From positions 1 through 38,642 of the forward strand of contig CALCNO010000019.1 in assembly GCA_937897615.1 (NCBI GenBank): a DNA stretch of 38,642 nucleotides. The letters run 5' to 3'. This document shows, piece after piece, positions 31,374-38,642 of the stretch (its first letter is position 1; every line of letters starts with the position of its first letter). The stretch is from an uncultured Anaerolineaceae bacterium. GTDB lineage: Bacteria; Chloroflexota; Anaerolineae; Anaerolineales; Anaerolineaceae. Position numbers and translations under genes: made by a program. A model generated the notes under the pieces. It was not told the origin of the DNA. It searched no databases and saw only the letters and a list, made by a program, of their open reading frames with translations.

Positions 31374-32174
31374 TTGCATTAACTTCTGAAGTTCTTCCAA
31401 CTTTACCCTTGAGGTGAGATCTAGGCTGAGCGGCGTCACCGAGACCTGGTGCGCCACGCGCAGGGCATGCACATCTGTGCTCGGGTTGGCCAGGTCATCG
31501 GCGTGAGGGGCCGGGCTGGCATCGATGCGCGCCATGCCGCCGGGTTCCTGCGATTCGCGCAGGTAAGGCACAAAATACTGGTGAGCGCCAAGGCGCGTCA
31601 CGCGCCAGGGGGTCTGCGGTGTGGCCTGGCCGGGCACATTGAGGTTGAGTGCATGCACATCAGCGGGCAGTTTCTTTTCCAGCAGGATGCGTGCAAACTT
31701 TTGAGTAAAGTAAGCCGCAGCGGAAAAATCGGTTTCGCGCGAATAGCCCAAATAATCTTCATTAGCAAGCTGCAGCGAGACTGCCAGCGCCGGGATGCCG
31801 GAAGAAGCCGCTTCCAGTGCGGCGCCCACCGTGCCAGAAAGGGTGATGTCGGTGGCGGGGTTTTCGCCATAGTTAATGCCGGAAACCACCAGATCGGGCT
31901 TGCGCTTGAGCACGTGGAAGATGCCCATCTGCACCGACTGTGCCGGTGAGCCGCCCATCGCGTAACAGGTCCATTCCTGGTCGCCGATCATCAACTGGGT
32001 GGGCTTGATCTCGCCATCTGACCAGGAAGGCACGGAGCGCCCGGCGCCGGAGTGTTGTTCGCGCGGGGCCGCCACGGTGACAAAACCGAGAGCCGAAAGG
32101 GCTTTGGCCGCAGCCCATAGGCCGGGCGAGGCAATGCCGTCGTCGTTGGTAAGGAGAATTTGTGCTTTTTCCAT
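31371..32174 (-). CDS. surE: 5'/3'-nucleotidase SurE
   Basis: 267 residues. The family metal and phosphate motifs are present: TNDDG (9-13), APREQHSGAGRS (the P-x4-SG motif), SGINYGEN and SGTVGAALEA. SurE is a metal-dependent phosphatase acting on nucleoside monophosphates in the cytoplasm. The ATG has a weak GAGA site upstream. It lies 70 nt downstream of tRNA-Arg and is separated from it by that gene's terminator, so it needs its own promoter, which I could not identify. Confidence 0.95.
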   Translation of the reverse strand: MEKAQILLTNDDGIASPGLWAAAKALSALGFVTVAAPREQHSGAGRSVPSWSDGEIKPTQLMIGDQEWTCYAMGGSPAQSVQMGIFHVLKRKPDLVVSGINYGENPATDITLSGTVGAALEAASSGIPALAVSLQLANEDYLGYSRETDFSAAAYFTQKFARILLEKKLPADVHALNLNVPGQATPQTPWRVTRLGAHQYFVPYLRESQEPGGMARIDASPAPHADDLANPSTDVHALRVAHQVSVTPLSLDLTSRVKLEELQKLMQ

Positions 32175-32207
32175 GATTTTTTCTCGAAATAATTATCTGG
32201 TCTTGTG

Positions 32208-32238
32208 AATAAAAATGAGCGGTTGCTTGGCCGCTCAT
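32208..32238 (-). terminator. Terminator of tRNA-Arg
   Basis: On the minus strand ATGAGCGG/CCGCTCAT form a perfect 8-bp stem with an 8-nt loop (32215-32238), followed by TTTTATT, 6 nt beyond the tRNA. Confidence 0.88.
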
Positions 32239-32243
32239 TGCAG

Positions 32244-32317
32244 TGCCCCCGGAGTAATTCGAATACTCAACCTTTTGCTCCGCAAGCAAACGCTCTATCC
32301 AATTGCGCTACGGGGGC
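32244..32317 (-). tRNA. tRNA-Arg (anticodon GCG)
   Basis: The minus strand begins GCCCCCGTAGCGCAATTGG. The acceptor stem GCCCCCG/CGGGGGC is perfect. The anticodon stem TTTGC/GCAAA has loop TTGCGGA, giving anticodon GCG for Arg codon CGC. The T arm is GAGTATTCGAATTACTC. CCA is not encoded (ACTG follows). A bacterial ACG (ICG) tRNA normally reads CGC, so a GCG anticodon is somewhat unusual. Confidence 0.93.
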
Positions 32318-32338
32318 AGATGTTCAACAGCGCAAAAG

Positions 32339-32367
32339 AATATACCTTATTTGAAGGTAATCGTCAA
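32339..32367 (-). promoter_or_regulatory. tRNA-Arg promoter
   Basis: On the minus strand TTGACG (32362-32367) and TATATT (32339-32344) are 17 bp apart, placing the start about 15 nt before the mature tRNA. Confidence 0.85.
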
Positions 32368-32410
32368 GTGAAGGCATGAGCCAAAAATCAGGTTGGCTGA
32401 GTATATGCGC

Positions 32411-32416
32411 TATAAT
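32411..32416 (+). promoter_or_regulatory. -10 element for the nucleoside phosphorylase gene
   Basis: A perfect TATAAT lies 32 nt before the ATG at 32448. The -35 region is poor (TTGGCT is only 12 bp away), so support is partial. Confidence 0.4.
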
Positions 32417-32447
32417 TGAGGTTCATCCTGTACCCCAGAGGCGAATT

Positions 32448-33230
32448 ATGCGCAATGAAGAGGGTTTGGCGTTTCATCTTCATATAAAAGAGGGCGATAT
32501 CGGGCGCTACGTGCTCCTGCCGGGCGACCCCGGGCGTTGCGAGAAGATCGCAAAGTATTTTGACAATCCGCATTTTGTGGCGCAAAACCGCGAATACGTG
32601 ACCTGGACGGGCACCCTGCTGGGCGAGAAAGTCTCGGTGGTCTCCACGGGCATTGGCTGCCCTTCGGCGGCAATCGCTGTGGAGGAGCTGATCGAAGTGG
32701 GCGCAGATACGCTGGTGCGCGTTGGCTCTTCCGGCTCGATGCAGCCGCACGTGCATGGCGGCGATGTGGTGGTGGTCACCGGCTCCATCCGCGATGAGGG
32801 CACCACCCGGGCTTACCTGCCGCTGGAATACCCGGCGCTGGCGGATATAGATGTGGTACTGGCTCTTCGTGAAGGCGCCAAACGGCTTGGCCTGCGCCAT
32901 CACTGCGGCGTTTCGCAATCCAAGGATTCTTTCTACGGCGAGGTGGAGCGTACGCGCATGCCCATGCCGGAACGCCTTGAGGAGCGCTGGAAAGCCTTTA
33001 TTGCCGGCGGCGCCCTGTGCTCAGAGATGGAATCGGCGGCGTTGTTCATCCTTTCTTCCATTTACCGCAAGCGGGCCGGCGGCGCGATGCTGGTGATCAA
33101 CGAGGCAGACCTGGGCGAGGCCCCCGCCAGCGAGCACGGCAAGCACATGGCTGAGTTCGATGCCGATGCCGTCATCCGCGTGGCGGTTGAGGGCTTCAAG
33201 ATCCTCATCGAGCAGGATCGCAAAAAGTAA
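32448..33230 (+). CDS. Nucleoside phosphorylase (uridine phosphorylase-like)
   Basis: 260 residues from the ATG at 32448, preceded by AGAGG; a frame open from 32376 has no ribosome-binding site. PNP/UDP phosphorylase family 1 motifs: LLPGDPGRCEKIAKYFD, STGIGCPSAAIAVEELIEVGADTLVRVGSSGSM (phosphate site) and ALCSEMESAALFIL with the ribose-binding Glu-Met-Glu. It cleaves a nucleoside with phosphate to base and ribose 1-phosphate in salvage. The exact base preference is not certain, though overall layout is closest to Udp. A transporter gene follows after 29 nt, perhaps for nucleosides. Confidence 0.9.
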   Translation: MRNEEGLAFHLHIKEGDIGRYVLLPGDPGRCEKIAKYFDNPHFVAQNREYVTWTGTLLGEKVSVVSTGIGCPSAAIAVEELIEVGADTLVRVGSSGSMQPHVHGGDVVVVTGSIRDEGTTRAYLPLEYPALADIDVVLALREGAKRLGLRHHCGVSQSKDSFYGEVERTRMPMPERLEERWKAFIAGGALCSEMESAALFILSSIYRKRAGGAMLVINEADLGEAPASEHGKHMAEFDADAVIRVAVEGFKILIEQDRKK

Positions 33231-33259
33231 ACCTCATTCACCGAAGCGGACATCGAAGC

Positions 33260-34492
33260 ATGATCTCACAATTCTTTCAACGCCTCAAAGGCATGCAGCG
33301 CGATCTGGCGCTCTTCTTTGCTGTTTCATTTGCGGTGGGGCTTTCCGGCAACCTCATTGATTCCACCCTCAACAACTTCCTCAACGACACCTACACGCTG
33401 ACCGGCTTCCTGCGTTCTTTTTTGGAGATACCGCGCGAACTGCCGGGATTTGCCGTGGTGTTTGTTAGCGCGCTTTTCTGGTTTTTGGGCAGCCGCAAGA
33501 TGAGCTTTGTGGCGCTGCTGCTGTATGCCGTTGGCATCCTGCTGATCGGCTTGGTGCCGGTGTCTTTCTCAGTGATCGTATTTTTCGTTTTCACTTACAG
33601 CCTGGGGATGCACCTGTTCCTGCCGCTGCAAAGCACCATTGGCATGGAACTGGCCGCTGAAGGTAAGGCCGGGCAGCGCCTGGGGCAGTTGAACGCGGTG
33701 CGCAACCTGGCGATGATCGTGGGCAGCGGGCTGGTCTTTTTGGGCTTCAATTACCTCCACTTTAACTACAGCCATTCTTTTGTGATCGCCGGGGTGGTGC
33801 TGGTGGCGGCAGCGCTGCTAATGCTGGGGATGAAACCGCAAAAGGTGGCCATCAGCAAGGGTTTCCTCAGGCTGCGCAAGGAGTACTCACTTTTCTACAT
33901 TCTGGCGGTGCTCTACGGCAGCCGCAAGCAGCTTTTTATTACCTTTGCCCCCTGGGTGATTGTTACCATCTTCCACAAGCCCACCCAGACCATTGCCACC
34001 CTGATGACTCTGGGCGGCATCATCGGCATCCTCTTCCAACCCTTGCTGGGCAAGGCCATTGATAAGTTCGGCGAGCGCCTGGTGCTGATGGTGGAGGCGT
34101 TCACTTACGTGGTGGTGTGTTTGGGTTATGGCTTTTCCGGCACATGGTTCCCGGAGAACGCGGCTTTTCTGATCACCTGCGCCTGTTACCTCATTGACCA
34201 GGTGCTGATGTCTGTCAGCATGGCACGCTCCACTTACATGAAAAAGATCGCCCTGCAGGAATCCGATATCCAGCCGGCGCTCTCCGCTTCCGTGACCATT
34301 GACCACGCCTTTTCAATCTCGGTGGCGCTGCTGGGCGGGGTGATCTGGTCGGCTTTTGGCTACCAGTATGTATTTCTCATTGGCACAGTGATTGCGGCGC
34401 TCAACTTCTTCTTTGCCTCGCGTATGCGTATTCCGCGGAATAAATTGACAGGCGTTGAGGTCGAGGCGGAAGCCCCGGCTCTTTCCGATTGA
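33260..34492 (+). CDS. Major facilitator superfamily transporter
   Basis: 410 residues with twelve predicted membrane helices in two halves joined by a short loop (after residue about 190). Between helices 2 and 3 lies WFLGSRKMSFVALL, a weak version of the MFS motif A, and in the second half GIIGILFQPLLGKAIDKFGER, which matches it much better. The substrate cannot be assigned; the position 29 nt after a nucleoside phosphorylase suggests a nucleoside or base. The ribosome-binding site is weak. The next gene lies 23 nt downstream. Confidence 0.85.
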   Translation: MISQFFQRLKGMQRDLALFFAVSFAVGLSGNLIDSTLNNFLNDTYTLTGFLRSFLEIPRELPGFAVVFVSALFWFLGSRKMSFVALLLYAVGILLIGLVPVSFSVIVFFVFTYSLGMHLFLPLQSTIGMELAAEGKAGQRLGQLNAVRNLAMIVGSGLVFLGFNYLHFNYSHSFVIAGVVLVAAALLMLGMKPQKVAISKGFLRLRKEYSLFYILAVLYGSRKQLFITFAPWVIVTIFHKPTQTIATLMTLGGIIGILFQPLLGKAIDKFGERLVLMVEAFTYVVVCLGYGFSGTWFPENAAFLITCACYLIDQVLMSVSMARSTYMKKIALQESDIQPALSASVTIDHAFSISVALLGGVIWSAFGYQYVFLIGTVIAALNFFFASRMRIPRNKLTGVEVEAEAPALSD

Positions 34493-34515
34493 TCCGGCCT
34501 TTGGTATAGTGAGAC

Positions 34516-35097
34516 ATGACCGAAAAATCCGTTGACCCGGTAACCAGGAAACAAAACACGCGCCAGATGATCACCACGCTGGCAACCACCATCGGGTTTG
34601 TCGTGGTGGTTGGGCTGATCGTGGCCTTCGACTTTGAAAAGATCAAAGCGTTCATCTCCGGCGCCGGCGTCTGGGGGTTGTTCGCCAGTATTTTGGTGTA
34701 CGGGCTGCTGGGATTTACCTTTGTGCCTTCGGAACCGCTGACCGTACTCATCGGCGCCATGTTTGGGCCGTGGGTGGCTACCATTGTCTCGCTGGCGGGC
34801 AATACCCTCTCCTCGATGGCGGAATACCTGCTGGGGCGGCGCATCGGCAACGCCACCAATTTTTTGGAGAAGAAAGAGAAGCTGCCTTTTGGCATCGGCA
34901 GGCTCAAGGTGGACTCTCTGGGGTTTCTCCTTTTTGCCCGCGCCATCCCCGGATTTGGCGGCAAAGCGGTGAGCATCATTTCCGGGGTATACAAGGTCAA
35001 CTTCTGGCGTTTCATCTGGACAGCATTTGTGACCCTGGTGGTTGGTTCGGCAGCATTTGCCTTTGGCGGCTTTGGCCTGGAAAAGCTGTTCAAGTAG
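34516..35097 (+). CDS. VTT-domain (DedA/TVP38/SNARE-associated-like) membrane protein
   Basis: 193 residues with five to six hydrophobic segments. The VTT core is visible: LGFTFVPSEPLTVLIGAMFGPWVATIVSLAGNTLSSMAEYLLGRRIG, then LLFARAIPGFGGKAVSIISGVYKVNFWRFIW, containing the family re-entrant-loop motifs [FY]-x-P-x-x-P and R-x-[IF]-P-G-x-x. Relatives (UptA, TMEM41B, TVP38) move lipids across membranes, including undecaprenyl phosphate. TATAGT ends 5 nt before the ATG, with no ribosome-binding site between them, so a leaderless transcript is possible. A downstream ATG at 34567 is an alternative start. Confidence 0.85.
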   Translation: MTEKSVDPVTRKQNTRQMITTLATTIGFVVVVGLIVAFDFEKIKAFISGAGVWGLFASILVYGLLGFTFVPSEPLTVLIGAMFGPWVATIVSLAGNTLSSMAEYLLGRRIGNATNFLEKKEKLPFGIGRLKVDSLGFLLFARAIPGFGGKAVSIISGVYKVNFWRFIWTAFVTLVVGSAAFAFGGFGLEKLFK

Positions 35098-35168
35098 AAA
35101 ACCTCTTTTCTCTCGCATATTTCAACACCCCATTGCGGGGCTACCCCCCTTTTTGATAAAATGAGTTC

Positions 35169-35189
35169 ATGACCTGGGAGGGTGCATGA
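35169..35189 (+). CDS. Possible six-codon leader peptide overlapping the ubiA start
   Basis: ATG-ACC-TGG-GAG-GGT-GCA-TGA reads as MTWEGA and its stop overlaps the ubiA ATG in ATGA. TAAAAT (35157-35162) ends 6 nt before it, so translation might begin without a leader and then pass to ubiA. The GGGAGGG inside it is also the ubiA ribosome-binding site. Confidence 0.3.
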   Translation: MTWEGA

Positions 35190-36226
35190 AGATCAACTTT
35201 GCAATGTGGAAGAAGGCGCTGTCCGGGCTGGTGAAGATGGACAGCAAGCAGGAATGGGACGCGCTGGATGTGATCTCCAAATGGCTCATTGCCACCCGTT
35301 CCGGGGTGACCGTTGTTACTTTTTACTCTTGCGCAGTGGGGGGGCTGCTGGCGCTGCGCGATGGCATTTTTGCAATTGTGCCATTCATTATCGTCACGCT
35401 GGGGTTGTTCATCGCCCACGGCACCAACAACCTGCTCAATGATTACACTGACTTTACCCGCGGAGTGGATACCAATAATTACTTCCGCACCGAGTACGGC
35501 GTGCACCCGCTCTATCAAAAGTTTTGGAACAAGCGCCAACAGCTCACCTGGTTTGCGGTAAGCGGGCTGCTGGCATTGAGTTCCGGCGTGTACGCGCTCT
35601 TTTATACGCATTTTGATAAAACGGTCATCGGCTACTTTGCCTTTGGCGCGCTCATCCTCTTGCTCTATACCTGGCCGCTGAAACACATTGCCCTGGGTGA
35701 ACTGAACATCTTTCTCATCTGGGGGCCGGTGCTGGTTTCCGGCGTGTACCTGGTGCTGGCAAAGCAATTCACCCCGGCGATCTGGCAGGTGGCGCTGGCA
35801 GGCGTGCCCCTTGGCCTGAGCGTGGTAAGCATCAACCTGGGCAAGCACATTGACAAAAGTGCCGAAGATAAACGCAAGAAGGTGGGCACGCTTCCGGTGG
35901 TGATCGGCGAACGCGCGGCGCGTTACGTGAACATGGCGGTGATCATCTTGATCTACCTGGTGATCTTGTACCTGGTGTTCATTACGCACTACTTTACACC
36001 CGTGATGCTGCTGGTGCTGCTGGCCGGCAAACGCGCCCTGTACGCCTTTGGGGTATTATTGAAGCCGAGACCCGCAGAGCCGCCGGCGGAGTGGAAGTTT
36101 TGGCCCACGTGGTTCTCTGGTTTTTCTTTTTACCATAACCGCCTGTTCAGCAATCTCTTTGTGCTGGCGCTGGCATTGGATGTGATCTTGCGGCTGCTGC
36201 TGCCAACCTTTTGGCTGCTGCGTTAG
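35186..36226 (+). CDS. UbiA-family prenyltransferase (possibly menaquinone biosynthesis, MenA-like)
   Basis: 346 residues with about nine membrane helices. The two Asp-rich motifs that bind Mg-prenyl diphosphate are present: NDYTDFTRGVD (85-95) and DKSAEDKRKKVGTLPVVIGE in the second loop. A ~35-residue N-terminal extension precedes helix 1. The family joins a polyprenyl chain to an aromatic acceptor. Because cydA starts 18 nt downstream and cytochrome bd uses quinol, MenA-type 1,4-dihydroxy-2-naphthoate prenylation is the best guess, but motifs alone do not separate MenA from other UbiA members. GGGAGGG lies 5 nt before the ATG. Confidence 0.85.
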   Translation: MKINFAMWKKALSGLVKMDSKQEWDALDVISKWLIATRSGVTVVTFYSCAVGGLLALRDGIFAIVPFIIVTLGLFIAHGTNNLLNDYTDFTRGVDTNNYFRTEYGVHPLYQKFWNKRQQLTWFAVSGLLALSSGVYALFYTHFDKTVIGYFAFGALILLLYTWPLKHIALGELNIFLIWGPVLVSGVYLVLAKQFTPAIWQVALAGVPLGLSVVSINLGKHIDKSAEDKRKKVGTLPVVIGERAARYVNMAVIILIYLVILYLVFITHYFTPVMLLVLLAGKRALYAFGVLLKPRPAEPPAEWKFWPTWFSGFSFYHNRLFSNLFVLALALDVILRLLLPTFWLLR

Positions 36227-36244
36227 CCGAGAAAAGGAGCTTTT

Positions 36245-37636
36245 ATGGACGTTTTACTTCTCTCCAGGTGGCAGTTTGCGCTCACTGCTATCTACCATTT
36301 CTTCTTTGTGCCGCTTACGCTGGGGCTGGGATGGCTGGTGGCCATTCTGGAAACCCTGTATGTGGTGCGGAAGGATGAAAGCTACAAGAAGCTGACGAAG
36401 TTCTTTGGCAAGCTGTTCCTGATCAACTATGCCATGGGCGTGGTTACCGGTATCGTCATGGAATTTCAGTTTGGCATGAACTGGTCGGAATATGCCCGCT
36501 TTGTGGGCGACATCTTCGGCGCTCCACTGGCGATCGAGGCGCTGCTGGCGTTCTTCCTGGAATCCACCTTGCTGGGCGTGTGGATCTTTGGCTGGGAGCG
36601 CCTGAGCAAAAAACTGCACACCTCCATCATGTGGCTGGTGGCGCTGGGCGGCACACTGAGCGCAGTGTGGATTCTGGTGGCCAACGGCTTTATGCAGAAC
36701 CCGGTGGGCTACGAGGTGGTGAGTGGCCGCGCACAGATGGTCAATTTTGGCGCGCTGTTGGCCAACCCGCGCGCATGGTACCTCTTTGCGCACACCATTT
36801 CTTCCGGGCTGGTGACGGCGGCCTTCTTCCTGCTGGGCATCAGTGTGTACCAGATGACCAAGAAGCGCGATGAAGCCGACTTCAGAAAAACCTTCCGCAT
36901 AGCGGCGGTGGTGGCATTGATTGCCACCGTACTGGTGGTGGTCAGCGGACATGCGCAGGGCGTCTACCTGCGTACGGTGCAGCCTATGGCGGCAGCGGCC
37001 TCTGAGGCGCATTACGAGACACAGAACCCTGCCGATTGGTCGGTGATCGCGCTGTTTGACAAAACCGGCAAGCAAGTGGTCTGGGATATCAAGATTCCCA
37101 GGGCGTTAAGCTGGCTGTATTACTTCAAGTTCTCCGGCGAGGTGGAAGGCATCAACAATATTCAGGCCCGCTACGAGGGATTGTACGGTCCCGGTGACTA
37201 CGTGCCCCTGGTGGCGCTGGATTACTGGATGTTCCGCGTTATGGTGGGACTGGGCTTTTTGATGGTGGCACTGGCGTTCGTTGCCCTGCTCTTTGCGCGC
37301 AAATTCCCCGCCAAATGGCTCAAGGCCATGCGCTGGCTGACCTTTGGCACGCTGCTGCCTTACCTGGCCAATACCGCCGGTTGGCTGCTGACGGAAAATG
37401 CACGCCAGCCGTGGATCGTAACCGGGTTAATGAAGACCGCCGATGCAGTATCACCGGCACTCACTCCCACCAGCGTTCTCATCAGCCTGGTTGGGTTCAT
37501 TGTGATCTACACGCTGTTGATGGCGGTGGATGTGTTCCTGCTGGTGCGCACTGCCCGCAAAGGGCTGGATGCAGCGCAGCTTGACTCAGTGCCTGTGGAT
37601 GAGCCGCAGCTCGCGCAGGCTGAAGGAGGGAAATAA
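36245..37636 (+). CDS. cydA: Cytochrome bd ubiquinol oxidase subunit I
   Basis: 463 residues. Haem ligands and proton-path residues are visible: His18 (AIYHFFFVPLTLGLG), His183 (FAHTISSGLV), Glu98 and Glu106 (IEALLAFFLESTLLG). The quinol-binding loop is of the short type. The loop signature GWxxxExGRQPW reads GWLLTENARQPW, with Ala in place of Gly before Arg. The enzyme oxidises quinol and reduces oxygen to water with high affinity. AAGGAG lies 5 nt before the ATG. It follows a UbiA prenyltransferase gene by 18 nt and its stop overlaps the cydB start (TAATG). Confidence 0.97.
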   Translation: MDVLLLSRWQFALTAIYHFFFVPLTLGLGWLVAILETLYVVRKDESYKKLTKFFGKLFLINYAMGVVTGIVMEFQFGMNWSEYARFVGDIFGAPLAIEALLAFFLESTLLGVWIFGWERLSKKLHTSIMWLVALGGTLSAVWILVANGFMQNPVGYEVVSGRAQMVNFGALLANPRAWYLFAHTISSGLVTAAFFLLGISVYQMTKKRDEADFRKTFRIAAVVALIATVLVVVSGHAQGVYLRTVQPMAAAASEAHYETQNPADWSVIALFDKTGKQVVWDIKIPRALSWLYYFKFSGEVEGINNIQARYEGLYGPGDYVPLVALDYWMFRVMVGLGFLMVALAFVALLFARKFPAKWLKAMRWLTFGTLLPYLANTAGWLLTENARQPWIVTGLMKTADAVSPALTPTSVLISLVGFIVIYTLLMAVDVFLLVRTARKGLDAAQLDSVPVDEPQLAQAEGGK

Positions 37637-38642
37637 TGGACCTCAACATCCTCTGGTTTGTGCTGGTGGCGGTGCTCTATGCCGGATTCTTCTTTTTGGA
37701 AGGCTTTGATTTTGGCGTGGGCATGCTGCTGCCTTTTGTGGGCAAGAACGATAATGAACGTCGCGCGGTGATCAACACCATTGGCCCGCACTGGGATGGC
37801 AACGAGGTGTGGCTGATCACAGCCGGCGGGGCAACCTTTGCCGCGTTTCCGGGTTGGTATGCCACTCTGTTCAGCGGTTTTTACCTGGGCATGTTTCTGC
37901 TGCTCTTCGTGCTCATTTTCCGCGGCGTGGCCTTTGAGTTCCGCAGCAAGATTGGCAATCCCAAATGGCGTGGCACCTGGGATTGGGCGATTGCGGTGAG
38001 CGGCCTGCTGGCGCCCATTCTGCTGGGCGTGGTGTTCACCAACATCGTCAAGGGCGTGCCCATTGACGGCACGCAGATGTACACCGGCAGTTTCTGGACG
38101 CTGTTGAATCCGATGGCGATCCTGGGCGGGGTGGCCGTGGCGGCCTTGTTCCTGCTGCATGGTGCTAACTTCCTGGCGCTCAAGTTGACGGATGAGCCAC
38201 GGGAACGCGCCAAAAAGATCGCCGATACCACCTGGATGGTGGCACTGGTGCTGGTGGGCGCTTACTTCACTTACCTGATGTGGGGCACCGCGGCCTTTGG
38301 CGACAAGGGCACCTGGGTGGTGGTTGCGCCGTTTGCGGCAGTGTTCGCGCTGATTGCGGCGCGCCTGACGGCCGGGATGAAGCGCGAGGGCTGGACCTTT
38401 GCACTCACCGGGGCGGCAGTGCTATTCTTGGTGGCAAGCTGGTTCATTGCGCTCTTCCCCAATGTGATGATCTCCAGCACCACGCACCTGAACAACCTGA
38501 CGATCTACAACGCCTCGTCCTCACCCTACACGCTCAAGGTGATGTCGATTGTGGCGGCGGTGATGGTGCCCATCGTGCTGGCCTATCAGGCCTGGACGTA
38601 CATTGTGTTCCGCCGGCGCGTGAAGGCCGACCCGCAGGAATT
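37636..38642 (+). CDS. cydB: Cytochrome bd ubiquinol oxidase subunit II, 3' end at window edge
   Basis: The ATG at 37636 shares its A with the cydA stop and has GAAGGAGGG upstream. The frame stays open to the right edge, giving 335 residues of a protein usually about 340 long, so only the last few codons are missing. CydB marks: MDLNILWFVLVAVLYAGFFF, LEGFDFGVGMLLPF with the conserved acidic residues, and IGPHWDGNEVWLITAGGATFAAFP, then the late NLTIYNASSSPYTLKVM. Subunit II stabilises the haem-bearing subunit I and completes the terminal oxidase. Confidence 0.97.
   Translation, partial: MDLNILWFVLVAVLYAGFFFLEGFDFGVGMLLPFVGKNDNERRAVINTIGPHWDGNEVWLITAGGATFAAFPGWYATLFSGFYLGMFLLLFVLIFRGVAFEFRSKIGNPKWRGTWDWAIAVSGLLAPILLGVVFTNIVKGVPIDGTQMYTGSFWTLLNPMAILGGVAVAALFLLHGANFLALKLTDEPRERAKKIADTTWMVALVLVGAYFTYLMWGTAAFGDKGTWVVVAPFAAVFALIAARLTAGMKREGWTFALTGAAVLFLVASWFIALFPNVMISSTTHLNNLTIYNASSSPYTLKVMSIVAAVMVPIVLAYQAWTYIVFRRRVKADPQE

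Noticed and set aside
35130..35156. CCCC-ATTGC-GGGG stem with TTTTT downstream as terminator of the VTT gene
   Set aside because: Only a 4-bp stem, and the T run is separated from it by ten bases.

Overview
The window reads as an origin-proximal stretch of a Chloroflexota chromosome, most likely Anaerolineae. This is inferred from gene content and style: a pdxST cluster, stand-alone dnaN, Ycf45-type R3H ATPase, DUF368 and PrsW membrane proteins, a lipoprotein with Thr/Pro-rich linker and SH3-like domain, and moderately high GC. Both tRNA genes lack an encoded CCA end. No phage, insertion sequence, CRISPR array or rRNA was seen. Nearly all the sequence is coding and genes sit in tight operons.

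Layout. (1) 1-1.5 kb, +: 3' part of a polytopic membrane protein. (2) 1.5-5.6 kb, -: plsC, an MBOAT 3' remnant, an isoprenylcysteine-methyltransferase-like protein and comEC. (3) 5.7-14.3 kb, -: one run pdxS-pdxT-GNAT-like-R3H ATPase-tmk-J/DsbA/cyclophilin fusion-prsW-DUF368. (4) 14.4-14.9 kb, -: rubrerythrin. (5) 15.0-18.4 kb, +: gntR(ytrA-like)-slipin-PLDc_N-ABC ATPase-ABC permease, behind a promoter carrying four tandem 8-bp repeats, ending in a terminator. A perfect 16-bp parS precedes the terminator and a one-mismatch parS forms its stem. (6) 18.6-19.5 kb, +: YhfC-like membrane protein with apparently lost catalytic residues. (7) 19.6-23.1 kb, -: a PEP/pyruvate-binding-domain protein and dnaN. 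(8) 23.5-27.3 kb, +: a tight three-gene cassette of B12-binding/mutase-like protein, opine-dehydrogenase-family protein and Ddl-like ATP-grasp ligase, followed by a GNAT. (9) 28-32.3 kb: tRNA-Leu(CAA) (-), ychF (+), Old Yellow Enzyme (+), SH3 lipoprotein (+), surE (-), tRNA-Arg(GCG) (-). (10) 32.4-38.6 kb, +: nucleoside phosphorylase, MFS transporter, VTT/DedA-type protein, UbiA prenyltransferase, cydA and cydB (cydB runs off the right edge).

How the parts fit. UbiA-cydAB looks like a quinone/cytochrome bd respiratory unit, which with rubrerythrin and an OYE-type reductase suits an organism meeting occasional oxygen. The GntR-slipin-ABC operon resembles a ytr-type envelope-stress unit. The parS pair 4 kb from dnaN argues for closeness to oriC, although dnaA and a DnaA-box cluster are not visible. 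The strongest candidates for something undescribed are the B12-mutase/opine-dehydrogenase/ATP-grasp cassette, the J-domain/DsbA/cyclophilin fusion with a degenerate HPD motif, and the parS site built into a terminator.
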